DNA from: Cryptomeria japonica
Taxonomy: Eukaryota > Streptophyta > Pinopsida > Cupressales > Cupressaceae
Reading direction: 5' to 3'
Assembly: GCF_030272615.1 (NCBI RefSeq)
Contig: NC_081414.1
Coordinates: 909,545,009 to 909,609,008 of the forward strand
Length of the DNA stretch: 64,000 bases
Positions 30,561 to 43,880 of the stretch are shown here, piece by piece (position 1 is the first letter of the stretch; the number at the start of each line of letters is the position of its first letter). The notes below the pieces were generated by a model. That model worked only from the letters and a program-made list of their open reading frames with translations, had not been told where the DNA came from and did not search any database. The position numbers and the translations under genes were made by a program.

Positions 30561-33500
30561 ATGATGGTCTATTTTTCCTCTAAATCTCTTGTCTATCCAT
30601 GGTTTTCTTGTTTTTCTCCACCTTGTCCCTCTTTTCGTTCTCCCAATTTTTAGATCGCCGCTTATTTGATGAATCCACTATAGGGCTATTATTTTTCCAA
30701 AGCCTCCCATACTAATTTTTCTTGAAGCCAGTTTTCTTCAGCATGTCTGGTGTCCTCCTATAGCCTCTTTGTTCTAGCCATACTTTCTTATTGAATGAAT
30801 CATTTGATCTATGTCGATCTATATGATAGTGATTAGGTTTGTTCTTATGTATCTTCCATTGTTGTTAATTTTTTTACTTCGTTCTACATTTGTAGATCCA
30901 AACACGATGTTTCTCGGGGCACACTTGTAAACCTATTTGCCATGCTCAAAAACCCATTTTGGTGTATGTTTGCCTTTGTAATCTCCTATATTCGCATCTC
31001 GGCTTGTCATAGGATACTTTGTTTCTAGCCAATCTCCTTGTTTCTTTCCATTCAATTCTTTACTGACTCCTTGAAACTCACATTCTACTCGTCTCGCCTT
31101 CATTCCCTTCACTCTACTTGATACCATATGCCATTTCTTTTTGTTTTATTACAGACATGAAAGAGCATGTGCAATCTAATAACGAAAAATTGATCATAGA
31201 ATAAGTTTGGGGTTCATAGTCCATAACAATTACAAGACAATCTTGAGGAGACAAATTACGTAGATAAGCTCAGAATGAAGTTATAGTTTAGATGCTAATT
31301 ATTCCCTTTCTTTAATTCTCAATGGAAAAACTTCATAAGAAAATCTACAAGACAAATCTATAGTCATCCTTTTTTATTTAAACTTAAAAAAGCCTTCATA
31401 ATAATATCCAAATCCTTATATAATTTACCCAATTTTTGTGCAAAATTCTTTACAACCTTAAAGAAAACATCTACCCTATACTCTACATAACTATTCCCTA
31501 AACAATTGCAATGGTTCTTTAATTATAGAGTTCATAAATTGCTGCGAATGTTTGTTATATGTGCTTCAGAAATAAAATAGAATTTCAGTTAATGTAATAA
31601 ACAAGACCCCTTGAAAGAAGATCTAATACTAACAAGACAGCCAATATTTCTTTACAATGAAAACCACATCCTTTAACAACAAATTCAGATTAGGGCCACT
31701 TAGTGCGAGCATACCTATTACTATGAGGTTTACCAAATCAAATAGTTTTTATATTTATAAAATAATTTAAATTTCTTGATAGAAAATATTAAATTATAAT
31801 ATTATTGTGTTATCTATCATCTTATGATAAATTGTATATTGATCTTCAAACAATATTGTTTTAGATATAAAAATTATAAATATTTAAAATTTTTTTTGGG
31901 GAAATGAATTTGTAAATAAAAAGTTCTACTCATCTGCGTTGCATAAACAAATTTTTTTGTGCCTTTGGTTGAAGGCATGTCACGTGGGTTATACTTGTGG
32001 TGCGTGGCATGTTCTGGGATAGTTGATGTGCTTGGTAAATGCTTCCACATTTTGCGCAGAATGTTGTGGTATATTACTACCCCAATCTCTGTAATGACAA
32101 TAATGGGTATTATACCTGGAGCATAGATGAAGAAGAAGACATGAAAATGTCTGCAAATTGCACACCCAAAAAGGATGTTACTCATCATTTTCATGTGTGA
32201 GGAAATATTCAGGGGAATTGCAACTTTCTTAAACTGAAATCTGATTATGAGGATAGAAGAAGCAAGATCAGACAGGTTGCATGGAAGAAATAAAAATGTT
32301 TTTCCATATTGAGAGCAGAGGCATATAAGAAGATGGAGGAAAATCTCTAAAAAACTGTGGTCTTGGATAACAAGAGTGTGGAAGATGTGTTGGACATCAA
32401 GGACATGTAATGCCTTCAGAATTTGCTATCAAGTTTGATTTTAACCGCAAGCTCTGTCCATTTTTCCTCATCGGCATTGTTGACAGCATGGTACAATCTA
32501 TGCAGAATCTTGAGGTAAGTCCTTTGTCATGGTTTCAGTGATTGTTCTTTTTGGAATCTGTAAGCGGCAGGATCATTTTTTGTTGTGTTTAATTTCATTT
32601 TAAATAATTCTGTTATTATTTGTCAAATGAAGATATCGTTTCTGTGATTTTATGTCTGTTTTCATATATTATATTACTTTACTACCTAGTGTTAGAACCC
32701 TATTTGTTTCTTCACGTATAGATAGTGTGAACCGCGAAAAGAATTTTACATTTATTTTGTCATTCTAACTTTTTGTTTATTTTGTTTTCATCATTATTGA
32801 GGTTATTTTTGTGACATTTTTCTTGACATAATTATTTACTATTGAATCGATATCAGCTACTGTTGATGTTGTAAATGCAATGATTGTCACAACCATGTTC
32901 ACATAGAGTGATTTGAAGAAATCTGACCATCTTCATATGTTAGAACTTATTAAATTATTTGCACAAACCTTGTACAGTGTACAACATATTTCTTCATATT
33001 TTTATGTCATTATATTGGCTCTTGTACTTTAAAAATCAAATGTCACAAGACTGGGGACTGAAGTGACACAAAATGACTAAATTTTTAAAAGAATGCGTTG
33101 ATAAGTGACACTCAGCTTGGTTTTTCAGATGTTTACATTCTCTCACATGGTTGGTTACTTGGTTAGGACTCAGTGATACACTTATGTACCAACATGCTTT
33201 TCATATTATCACATTCTTTTCTGAAACCATGTATCTATGTTACTTCAACAAAAACAGGGGAGTTATATTTGAGAGATCATCTTTCCACATACAAATAGAG
33301 ATTCAACATCCTTTTAGAAGCAATGCTAGAAATGATTGTGTCTGATAGGTCTATCCTTAAATTATTAGGTTTCTGTAACTGCAAAGAAAAAATCTCTCTT
33401 TAAAAAATTGATTAAACTCTTTTTCAGTTTGTCATTTGTCTCTTGTGACCTTCAGTCAACCAGATTTCTTCTCATAGTGTTGTTTACCATTTCAAGGCAC

Positions 33501-34391
33501 AAAGAGTCTCCTATAATCTACTTTTTATGCACCTATGAAAGGTTTTAGTTGCTTTTCACTACAGAAAGGTCAACAACATTGTTTTTTCTTGGTGTCATTT
33601 AACACAGGTAATGTTCGCAAGTCCTAAATTCTTCAGTCTTATCTTGAATGATGAGCTCTAATATTTGTGCCTCATGATGATAAGCTTTCTCCTGTTTCTG
33701 TGTGTGTTAAGGTAAAGTTCGGCTTATTTGGTAGAATGAGAAGTTACATGTTTAAACACAGTGCGTATTAATTTCATGTTGTGCTATTGATTACAGAGGA
33801 GCTCCATGACTTCATCTCAGGTGCCTCATCACAGGGAAACCCAATTTGGGAATTTGGAACATGGGTGCCTCCATTAGCCATAACCAAATTGAGATTTGGA
33901 TCAAAGGCAAATGGGTTTTGTGGGGTGATAACTAAGGGATTGTTAAACAGACTGATCAAAGTCGTCAAAGATTTCAGCTTGGAATCCATTAATGGAACTC
34001 AACAAGGAAGCCCAAATTGAAACAGGGGAGCAGTAGAATTGAATTAGTAAGTTATGGAGTGCTTGGAAATATGCTTGTTTCAGATGAAGATAGGTTTTTT
34101 TAGTCTGTTTAATAAACCCCACCAATTGCCATTGTTTATGTCTTGTGAACCGTCTTTAGCATTGATCAAAGTTATAAACTTTTAGGTGTTTTAATATAAA
34201 TTTTAACAGGATTTTATTTTGTTTTGGTTGCAGTGAGTGCCAGGACAGAATGTTGGAGAGCTCATCATAATTCCCTCTTTGACCTTTGTTGTTAATAGGG
34301 CTTCAAAACTACGTAGAATTGAGTCATTTTTTCTTAACCAATTTTATGCTTTCCGTTTAGTAGGTTTGTTGGGTAATAGGCAAAAAATTAC
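30561..34391. other. Unassigned AT-rich sequence, weak coding hints only
   Basis: No gene is supported. A minus open frame of 106 codons (31874-32194) is unrecognised. A 35-codon open stretch at 32410-32514 begins with ATG and ends at a consensus-like donor (GAG|GTAAGT), so it could be an exon, but I do not recognise the peptide. At 33774-34020 both strands are open for 70-80 codons, neither recognised. Confidence 0.3.
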
Positions 34392-34483
34392 AGAGAAAGT
34401 GGCATGATAAGTGTATGTTACTACATCTGAAAATAGTAGAGAAAGAAGCATGATAAGTGAATGTTATTGCATCCAAAATAGTG
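34392..34483. repeat. Tandem duplication, 46-base unit
   Basis: Two copies of agagaaag..gcatgataagtg..atgtta.t.catc..aaaa start at 34392 and 34438 with several substitutions. Confidence 0.75.
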
Positions 34484-35086
34484 TGAATACATCATCTTTT
34501 GAAAAGGATCAAGGGTAGATTAAGACTCACCTCGCATGGGATCTTCAGCCAGAAAACTTGATTAGGGATCTTCAGCTACAAAACAAATTGCCAAGTTGAG
34601 ATTATCATCACCTCCCAGAGCAAAAGGACACTAGTGAGCATGGAGTTCCACTAATAGATGGTTGCAAACAAAGCAGTGACAATTTGCATTGCAGCCCTTT
34701 CAGAGATTTAGTATGCTTTAGGTTTCGCTATGTTTCATGTACCTTCCAGAACATTCTCGACAAAACATTTGTGAAACATAAAAAGCTAAAAATACTGTAA
34801 TCCGATTGGATAGAAAAAAAAAAATTTGGTTAAATCAACGACATCATCCAATCATAATTAAAGAAAATAATTTACTATTAATTATTAAATGATTTTATTA
34901 TTGAAACATTTGAAAATAAATAGAAAGCTAAAAAATACTTTAATATGATTGGATAGCCAAAAATCAGTTTTGCATGGATGCGATAGTTACCTCCCTGTCG
35001 ACAGGAACTAAAAAAACAAAAAAATCTTAAAGACTATGTAATTTATAAAATACCTACCTACTTTATGTATTGTCTATGCAAGAATT

Positions 35087-35190
35087 TTTTTTTTTACAAT
35101 TAATCATATTTAATGTTTTGTTTATTTTTTAATAGCAATTTTTTTTTACAATTAATCATATTTAATGTTTTGTTTATTTTTTAATAGCAA
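35087..35190. repeat. Tandem duplication, 52-base unit, nearly identical
   Basis: The block ttttacaattaatcatattt...ttaatagcaa occurs at about 35092-35138 and 35144-35190, at an offset of 52 bases with no visible substitution. It looks recent compared with its surroundings. Confidence 0.85.
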
Positions 35191-38100
35191 GAAAGAAGGT
35201 GGTATGGATGGAAGGAGCTCAAGGATGGACCACATGGCTAGAGGATCAGGATGAGGTTCTGCAATAGTGTTATACTCTGCTGTGTCCCCATATTTTGATG
35301 TGATTAGGAGATAACTATATATGTTACTTTCTCTGGTTTCACAGTTTGGCGGTTGAGGCTCTGTCTCCCGCTCGCTCTTTTTGTATAAACTCTTAGATTC
35401 TTTTTTGGACTCTCGATTTCTAATACAAAAAAAAATACTTTGTTATTTTTTATGTATCTATTATTTGTATAATATACAATACATTATCATTGTATTAAAA
35501 TAAATAGATATAAATATTTTAAATCTATGTATGATAACTCTAATTAATAAAAAAAATTACTAATTATACTTAATTTACTTTAAAAATTTTTTTTTATGTC
35601 GAAAACGTTTCATATATGGAATCAACAAGCTATTTATGAAAATACATGGTTCTGAATTGTATAGAAGGGCACAAGATGCTGCAAATAATCTTGACCATAA
35701 ACGTTTTATTTTTTATTTTAACGTGACTACTTGCACGGACCTAATAATCCATGTGACTAATATATAGCATCGAAAAAGAACAATTAGCTAGATGACTAAT
35801 GATGTACATAAATGCTCTACTTCTCCAAAAATCTAACTACAATAATTGACTACTCTACCTAACAATAACTACTATAACACTTACAAACGGGAACTTGACG
35901 TAATGTGTCTCAAGTGTTTTAGATTGATTCACCTTATTCATATTTAAAGGTTTTTTTATTTGTCAATGAACTAGTCTCTTTGGCTCTACTATGTGAGATG
36001 AATTTTATTTAGAGGATAGAATTCAATAGTCTTTGTTGAGTTATCCTATAATTTATTTTTTACCACTCTTTTTTCAATTGTACAATATGATTAATCAGCT
36101 CATCTCTATTTGATCATCATTACTTTATTTAGTATAAAGGACTCAATCACATCTTTGTTTTGATTAAGTTAAACATAGTTCTGAAAGGGCCCAGAACCTT
36201 TTACATTAGGAAATATGAAGCATTAAGCTCAATGGAACAACTTAAATCACACACACTAAGCTTATACTTCTAGGCTTAAAACTGTTAAACATTAAGAGTT
36301 TTCTAGACTTAATATGTTGTTAAGTTTTGTGGTCACACTAAGAGTACACTTCTAGATTTAAAAGTGTTAAACATTCAGAATTGACTAACATTCTCTAGAC
36401 TTAATATGTTGCTTATCATATGTGATTTAAGGTTGGCCAAGCACAACAAGACATCAAAGACAAATCTGAAAAAGACAATGAAACAATAATGTACACAACT
36501 AACTACAACTAAGAACAACTTAACAAAACATCAACATAGAGAGCCATTCTTCACTAAAAACAATTAGGGAGGTCAAATGAAATGATGTAATCTTTTGATT
36601 AATCATAATTATGGGGTCCTTCTCCCCCAAACTTCTTTTCTCTAGACAATGGGAAACCACATAAGCATCATTAGAATTCAGCAATTGAGTTGAACTATGT
36701 CTTCAAAACTCCTTTTCTTATGAAAATCTAGCATACCACCAGTAGAGTCCTTGTGCATTTGTGTAGCTTCCTTCTTTGGTAGGTATCATACTGATTACAA
36801 ACTAGAGAAAACCAAGTCATCTTGGCTTTGGTAAGATGACGTTGATGATTTAAGCCGTAAGTATTGAAAACTAGGCTTAGCATTTGCCCATAGAATACCA
36901 AGTCGTCTGGCATAACATGTAACTTAGACAAATGATATATCAATACTACAGTGCATGAATAAATCATCCCCAATCCCTCCATAAAGGTTGCTACGTCATC
37001 TAAGATAGAGGTTTGAAGTCTACATATTGGATGGTAGTGTTTATCTTATGCATAGAGGTTTGAAGTCTACATTTTTTTTCAGTTTTATATATATGAGAAA
37101 GGACAGACTTACGACTTTGTTGAGTTGTTTAAGAATTCATTTTTAGATCAATTTTATTTAAGGGAGAGAATTCAATTATGTTTTTTTGTTGAGTTGTAAT
37201 AAAATTTATTTTTGATTAACATTTTAAATACAATATGATTAGTCATCTCGACTCTATTTGATCACCTTTACTTTATTTAGTAGAAAAGACTTGATCCCAT
37301 CTTTGTTGAGTTGTATAAAAATATTGAAAGAAGGTTAATGTAAGCTATGAGCATAAATTTTATATAATTGTATGCCTTATGTTTTGCTATATGCTTGGTC
37401 ATTTCTTTTATTTGGCATGTAACAAAAGGAACCATATATTCATTTATCACATAAAAACATAACAATAATTGTTCAACTTTACAAGTGATGGGTAAAAAGA
37501 ATCAACATGGATGCTCCTTTAGCCAAAAGAAAATGGTAGTTACTAGAACATGTGCTTCAATTGAGTCCTATCCCATATTGTTCATGTGGTTCGTCAATCA
37601 AATGACTAATAAAATTTTTATAAATACTTTTGATCAAAAGATCCTTGTACTTATAAATACCTACTCTGGAGAAGACAACTTTCTCAATTGCCCTTTCACC
37701 TCATCCCTACTAAAAAGTGATAAATAGTCTAATTTTAAAAATAAAAAAATGCCACTAGCTATTAAATATGTAGATGTTAAGAATAGTGATCAACGTCATG
37801 TTTAGGATATTAGCCATCTAGATATGGTTATTAAAAATATTAATTACACTTTTAGATTCTTAAATAATTCTTTCTACAATATTTTTAAAGAGAAAATATG
37901 TGGTTACTTTATTTTTATGCCTAGTAGGTAGTATCACCAAGGCCAAAAATTGTAGTTCTAAATTTTTTCTAGCCAGACAAGTCTTTTACTTATTTCTATT
38001 TCCTTTTGTAAGACAAAAGTGTAGAATCTCTACTCTTGCACCTTTATTCTATATTAATTTGTACAATTATTATGAATATAGAATGGTAGAATTTAGTTAA

Positions 38101-38801
38101 ATATACTAGACACATAATCTAACTCCTATTTAGAACTCAAAAATCAAATCCTATCACTAACTAATTTATAACAAACCATTCCCCATACCAAGATAATTTT
38201 CCACTTAAAATTAGGTTAATTGGCATGACCTAGTCAATGGACTATGCCAATTGAGGGGGCCTATCCTCCAACCTTCAAATTTAGAATTTTTTGCTACAAC
38301 AAATTTTTAAAAGAAATAGTTAACATTTCACCTTACACATGAAATAATTCAAATGATGCAATTATGGTTTCTCTCTAATTGGAGCTCAAAGAAAGATAAA
38401 GGAACTACTGCATTGTTAATGACACCTTTGTATATGCAATCATCTAAGGTTTGAAAAATTATCGTGCAAAGAGCTTGTCCTCTGTGGAAATGAATAAACT
38501 TACTTAGAACTGTGTGAAATAGTACATCTAATTCAAAACATTAAATTATATCAGTGTTTTTGGCTTACACAAGCTACCATGATATCAAAGTGATAAGATC
38601 TTTTTGATAGATCTTTGTAGGTAAGTAATGGAGATTCAAAATATGGTAGCTAGAAACCACACAAGTTTTGTGTTCTCCATCGAGTTTGGTGTATATTCTT
38701 GTGCCAACATGCAAATTATATAAATAACAAATTTGGAGATGGTCCCATTGGACATGAATTACACATGAAAATATAAGAAAAAAAACCTATATAATTTTAT
38801 T
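35191..38801. other. Unassigned AT-rich sequence with internal diverged repeats
   Basis: A block at about 35995-36175 recurs diverged at about 37133-37320 in direct orientation (attttattta...agaattcaat, then tttgttgagtt, then aatatgatta and tatttgatca). A shorter duplication with an offset of about 82 bases lies at 36251-36420 (cacactaag...ttctag...taaacatt). A 23-base segment is repeated at about 36998 and 37050. No coding sequence is supported. Confidence 0.45.
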
Positions 38802-39607
38802 TGATGCAGGAGCATCCCCAGTCGATGAGCAATCTTGTATCAACCAAAATATATATTTTTTCTTTTATTTGTTCTTATTTTGTGTTGCGGCTTTTGTATT
38901 TTATCTGGCATTCTCTAGTAGCTGTTTATTCTCTATTGCAGGTCAAATTCTTGGTTTCCAGGCATGCTCTTATTTCTTGTTCTAGATTTTCAGTTCATTG
39001 TGATTCTTTTTCAGTGACTTAATTCTTCTGAATTGGCTATTCATGGTTCTCGAAGTAGTTTTTAAGCTTAACGACTAGTTGGAGATTTCTTCTCTTGCAG
39101 ACCGATTTCTTGGCTTGCGGATTTATTTGGCGCCTTGCTCGATGTTCTTGGGTCCTTGGTCGACCTTCCTTGGTGGTCCGCAATGTTTTTGTGTTCTTGG
39201 CAAAGGAGATCTTTGCGTTTTGGGGCTGGCCTATTTTACACATTTCATTTTCCTATTTTGGAGAATGTGATCTTTTGTGGCCGACCTAGATGTGTTCCCG
39301 ATGGTATAAATATTGTTGTATGTGATCCTTTGGGGACATCGAAAAGATATTGAAGTAGTATGATGATCTAGAATCATAATTTTTAATTAGAATAGCTCTT
39401 GGAGATTCAGATGAGTTGTATTTTGGAACATAGTCTGTAACTGGGCATGTGAGCCTGCATGTAATTGGATGTTCTTTGATGAATATATGATGATGTGGAT
39501 GTCTCTGATTGCATTTTCCATTTTTATTTTTTGGCTTCCGTTTTGTTACCCTTGTTGCATGATCCAGACTGTTCTCTTTGAGGATTATTTGAGTTATGGT
39601 TGCATCA
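38802..39607 (+). mobile_element. Solo LTR related to element E
   Basis: An 806-base unit starts TGATGCAGGAGCATCCCC and ends TTGCATCA, flanked by perfect 5-bp duplications ttatt (38797-38801 and 39608-39612). Its start and internal words such as GATCCTTTGG match the LTRs of E (41016-41790 and 46455-47257), but in the opposite orientation. No internal region follows it. Confidence 0.85.
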
Positions 39608-39612
39608 TTATT

Positions 39613-41015
39613 GGTAAGATCAACCCACCAATAGGGGCGTTCTATAAGAATGAAAATGTAGTTGAATATTGTTGGATTGACAAGCTAGATTAACATGATG
39701 TAAGATTAAGGGATAACTATAAGTTTATTTCAGCAATAATGACCACAATGATGGTGCACAAGAGTGGGTGAGCGTGAAGCTAGGGTTTCAATGAAGGAAG
39801 CAGAGGATTAAGGCAAAGGGGACAATGATGGGGAGGCAGATGGCTCAGGTGGACATGGTTTTTCCTTGGCTTGAGTTTGGTGGATCACCCTACTCAGTCA
39901 GGTCTTACGCCTAGTTTGGGGAGGCCACTCTACTTCTCTCATCGACCTTGCTACTCTCCTTTCTTGGGGTTTCCTATATTGAAGCGTGATGTCTTCTATT
40001 TTTTCTCAAAATCTTGGGAACGGTTGGTTCTTTATGTTCTCTATGTGTCTTTTTGAGGCTTTGACAGAGGGTTGTCATCTCTGGTCTAGCCATGTCTTTG
40101 TAGGTTTCATCCTTTGGATGGCCCTTTCTCTTGTTTGGGCTTTGCTTTAGTGTTTTACTTTGTGGGGGCTGATGCTTTTGTTGGGGGTTTTCTCTTATCC
40201 TTTGGCCCTCTCTTTCTATGGATTCCCTATTAGGGCTAAGACTCTTTGTGGTAGCTTAGGGGTCTCTTTAGGACCTTTGAGGGTATGCTCTTTGTTCTAG
40301 ATTTTGGACTTGGCGCTTCTATGGAAAAAAAAAATCGGGGGGTCTTTTTTGTTGTGCCTTTTGGGAGCCTTTTTTGCCTCTTAGTGTTCCCTCATTATGT
40401 GGCTCCCAAAGCTATTTCTCTATTTTTGGGTGGGTATAGTTCTTTCTTATAGTTATCATGTCTTTACCCCTTCTTTGATTTTGTTTCCTATGAGGAGATG
40501 GTCGAGTGTCTCTATCCCCCTGTTGTTGTTTGATGTGCCTACCCTATGGGCTATTACGATTGTCTTTATCTATGTTGGTCATGTTTTTGGTTTCCCCCTT
40601 CTTGCTTCTTCAGTGTTGGTTTTTTTTCTTATTTCTCAGCATCTTTGGTTTTCTCTTGTTTTTCCTATAGAGATGGCCCTATCTTCTTTTGAGGTAGAAA
40701 TGGATGGTGCTAGAGATAACCTTTCTCCTATTACGGTGGTTGATGGTGACCTTTCTCTTGGCTATATGGGAACTGAGGCTATTCTATTTACTAATTTCTC
40801 TCCTTTATCCCTGATTGTGGTGGTGATCTTGGAGGGTATGATGAACTCAGTTTTGTTTATTCTTAAGATTAAGGTTATGGGAGGCTTTCAAAAACCCATT
40901 GTTAAGGTTGAGGGTGCCTAGATAACCCCTATGGTTATGTTGGTCTGAGCTCTTTGGTGTATGGCTTTGGCCTTTTTCTTTTTTTAGCTAGCTCTTCAAT
41001 TATTATACTATATTG
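39613..41015 (+). other. Unassigned sequence with an unrecognised 174-codon open frame
   Basis: The plus strand is rich in tttt and gggg words. The open frame at 40397-40921 is hydrophobic in its first half and then acidic (EMDGARDNLSPITVVDG). I do not recognise it. The base composition is like the 5' region of plant LINEs, which is only a guess. Confidence 0.3.
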
Positions 41016-41790
41016 TGAAGTAGCCACCAGTGAGGAGGAACCTCAAGGAGATCAATTTGGGCCGGTCAGCAAGAGTAAACACAATGGAAACACACAAATA
41101 TGATGGAGGCAATGCAGAACATATAATTTTATTGCATTAAATTTGATTTTCATCCAACTAGTAACAACCAAGTTACAACATACTGACACACAGGCCTAGT
41201 AGAATAGGTCACAACCGGGACCTTGAATCGAAAGATCTATCTTCTAGGAATAGTCTATCTATTTGATAATTTGATTGATTTTAATTTATTACATTCTAAA
41301 GCATGATTACAAATATATATCGATCCAAAGGATCCAGTTAGCCCAAAAGGGATCAAAACCCAAAGAACAAGACTTAACGTGGAAAATAAACAAGGTCTAT
41401 CTCTGCCAAGAGATTTCTTCGGAAAATCCAAAGGATGAAACGTAGCTCATGGGAAAAGGTCGGCCACACACCAAGGAACATTGAAATAAACACCCAAGGC
41501 TCCACAAGCTTCGGAATGGGTTTCGGTAGATCACCAAAATAGGTCTCAGGAAGTCGGTAACAAAGGAACAACCCATAACAAGAAAGTATCATGGAAACCA
41601 GTAGCAATATTTTATCGAAAAGTGATCCAAATGTGATACGATCTAAAAGAAAGAAAGATGATCAAGTCTTCAAGTATAATCCAACTCCACAGGATCCATT
41701 GAGCCAAAATCGGGACACACAGAAAGGAAAAAAGGAAAATGTTTTTGGTTGATGCAAGATTGTTGTGAACAGGGGATGCTCTTGCATCAG
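41016..41790 (-). repeat. 3' LTR of element E
   Basis: 775 bases, minus strand TGATGCAAGAGCATCC to GGCTACTTCA. It matches 46455-47257. It is preceded on the minus strand by a weak purine stretch (AAAGTGAGAGG), not a clean PPT. Confidence 0.85.
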
Positions 41791-42248
41791 ACATACGGAG
41801 TTAATGAAAAGTGAGCCTCTCACTTTGTTGGGGCTAGAGTGAAACCAAGGTGGTCTACCTCTGCCTAAGAAATCCAAGATGAATCTTCAATTGGTCTTCT
41901 CTTCCACTTCACAAGATATTATTTGTACTGACTATTCTAGGTACTATGCCCAATCCTACTATCCAATATCTCTTCAATCTGATCTGGTTTCTTCTGGGGC
42001 AATTGTTTATCAAGGCCTGCAACACTATCCTCACTGAATTATGGTTCATGGTACTCAAGAAGATCTGCAATGTTGAATACAGGTGAAATACTTAGACTAT
42101 CTGGTAGCTCCACTTCATATGCATTTCCAGAACTGAACTTCCTCAAAATCTTATAGGGTCCAAACTTCTTCATCTGCAACTTATTATAAGTTCGAACTAG
42201 GAATCTCTCTTTTCTAAGATATATCATCACTTCATCACCAACTTCAAA
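41791..42248 (-). pseudogene. Element E integrase tail and chromodomain
   Basis: The minus strand shows KFGPYKILRKFSSGNAYEVE and SPVFNIADLLEYHEP, the integrase C-terminal part, then after stops YLVKWKRRPIEDSSW (about 41880-41930), a chromodomain core. Together these place E among chromoviruses. Confidence 0.8.
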
Positions 42249-43203
42249 TTACTTATGTCTCCTCTTCTCATATGCTTTCTCCTTATATTTGTTATTCACG
42301 TCTTCCAAATGTTGTTTAACCTGAATATGCAATGCTGCCATGTGATCTACAAAATCTTCTTCTTTTGAACTCTTTCGGTCTTCACTGCTAATGTCTCTCA
42401 ATTCTGATATTCCTCTAGGATGCACTCCAATAACAATCTCAGAAGGTGTTTTTCCGATACTTCTATTCACTGAATTATTGTAGGCAAACTCTTCTTGTGC
42501 AAGGATCAAATCCCAACTTCTAGTTTTATCTCCCACTAAACATCTCAACAAGTTTCCCAAACTTTGGTTAACAACTTTTGTCTGTCCATCAATATGTGGA
42601 TGAAAAGTAGAACTGAACTTAAAATCTGTCTTCATCTTCTTCCAAAGTGTTCTCCAAAAATAGCCAACAAACTTAGTGACTCTATCTGAAACTATGCTCT
42701 TAGGTAATCCATGCAATCTCAGCACTTCCTTGAACAATAGGTTTGCTACATGTAATACATCTGATGTCTTCTTACAAGGTATGAAATGAGCCATCTTCAA
42801 AAATATGTCCACTACCAAAAATATGGAATAATTCCCTCTCGGTGTCTTAGGCAGTCAAAGTACAAAATCCATGCTTATATCCTCCCAAGGTTTTACCGGT
42901 ACTGTCAAAGGTTTATACAATCCCACATCCTGACTACTACATTTTGCAACTTGATAAACTCTACAATTCTGAACATATCTCTTAACATTCTTATGAATGT
43001 AAGGCCAAAAGTACTACTCACTCACCAATGCAACTATTTTGTCAATGCCAAAATGTCTAGCTAAACCTCCACTATGTTTCTCTTTTATTAGGTTCTCTCT
43101 CATTGAACTCTTAGGTATGTACAACTAAACTCCCTTGAATAACATCCCATCTTGAACAAAATAATCCAACCATTTTCTCCTATCAACTATAACTGGTTCT
43201 CTA
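42249..43203 (-). pseudogene. Element E integrase core
   Basis: The minus frame 42249-42818 holds most of the catalytic core: AHFIPCKKTSD, SIVSDRVTKFVG with the second Asp, and FHPHIDGQTKVVNQ. In this last motif the third catalytic residue, normally Glu, is Lys (codon near 42577). The first Asp (MDFVL) is just upstream after a stop. The zinc-binding N-terminus (about 42870-43080) is frameshifted, with its CxxC changed to CRVYQ. Integrase inserts the DNA copy; this one could not work. Confidence 0.85.
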
Positions 43204-43880
43204 CATGCTTTCTAAGGTTCTGCAAAATCTGTGTCTTCATCATACAAGGTCTTCAAATCTTCAAAACCTAATACTGTCACTCTCATCTCTGTCAGCAAAT
43301 TCCTTCTCCTACTCAATGCATCAACAACTTTGTTATATTTCCCACTTCTATACTTCAACACAAAGGTGTAACTCTGCAAGAATTCTACCCATCTCATATG
43401 TCTCTGATTCAACTTACTCTGACTATTCAAATACTGCAAATCTTGATGATCTGTATACAACACAAACTCCTTAGGCAAAAAGTGGTGTCTCCATTTCTTC
43501 AAGGCTTGAATTATGGCATAAAATTCCATAGTGAATATCTATTTTGGGCATCATTAAATTTCTCACTAAAACAGGCTACTGTTTTCCCTTCTTGACTCAA
43601 GACTGCTCCTATTGTTTTTTCACTTGCATCACAATCCACTTGAAATACCTTATTAAAATCTAGTAAAGCTAACATAGGCTGCTCAGTCACTTTCTGCTTC
43701 AACAATTCAACACTTTTGTTTTCTTCGATGGTCCACTTGAATTCCTTCTGATCTCCTCTTATGGTCTCAGTCATAGGGTTACAAACTAAACTGAGATTTC
43801 TGATAAACTTCTGGTAAAAACTAGCCAATCCATGAAATGATCTTACCTCCCTAATGCTTTCTACTGTAGGCCACTCACCA
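43204..43880 (-). pseudogene. Element E RNase H
   Basis: Two minus frames, 43511-43828 and 43212-43529, cover RNase H: QVDCDASEKTIGAVLSQEGK, then after a frameshift EFVLYTDHQDLQYL and GKYNKVVDALSRR. The catalytic D (CDAS) and D (TDHQ) are present; the Glu region falls at the frameshift (SLWNFMP). Confidence 0.85.

Noticed and set aside
33774-34020. Open frames on both strands over the same 240 bases
   Set aside because: Neither peptide is recognised and the two cannot be told apart by content, so no gene was called.
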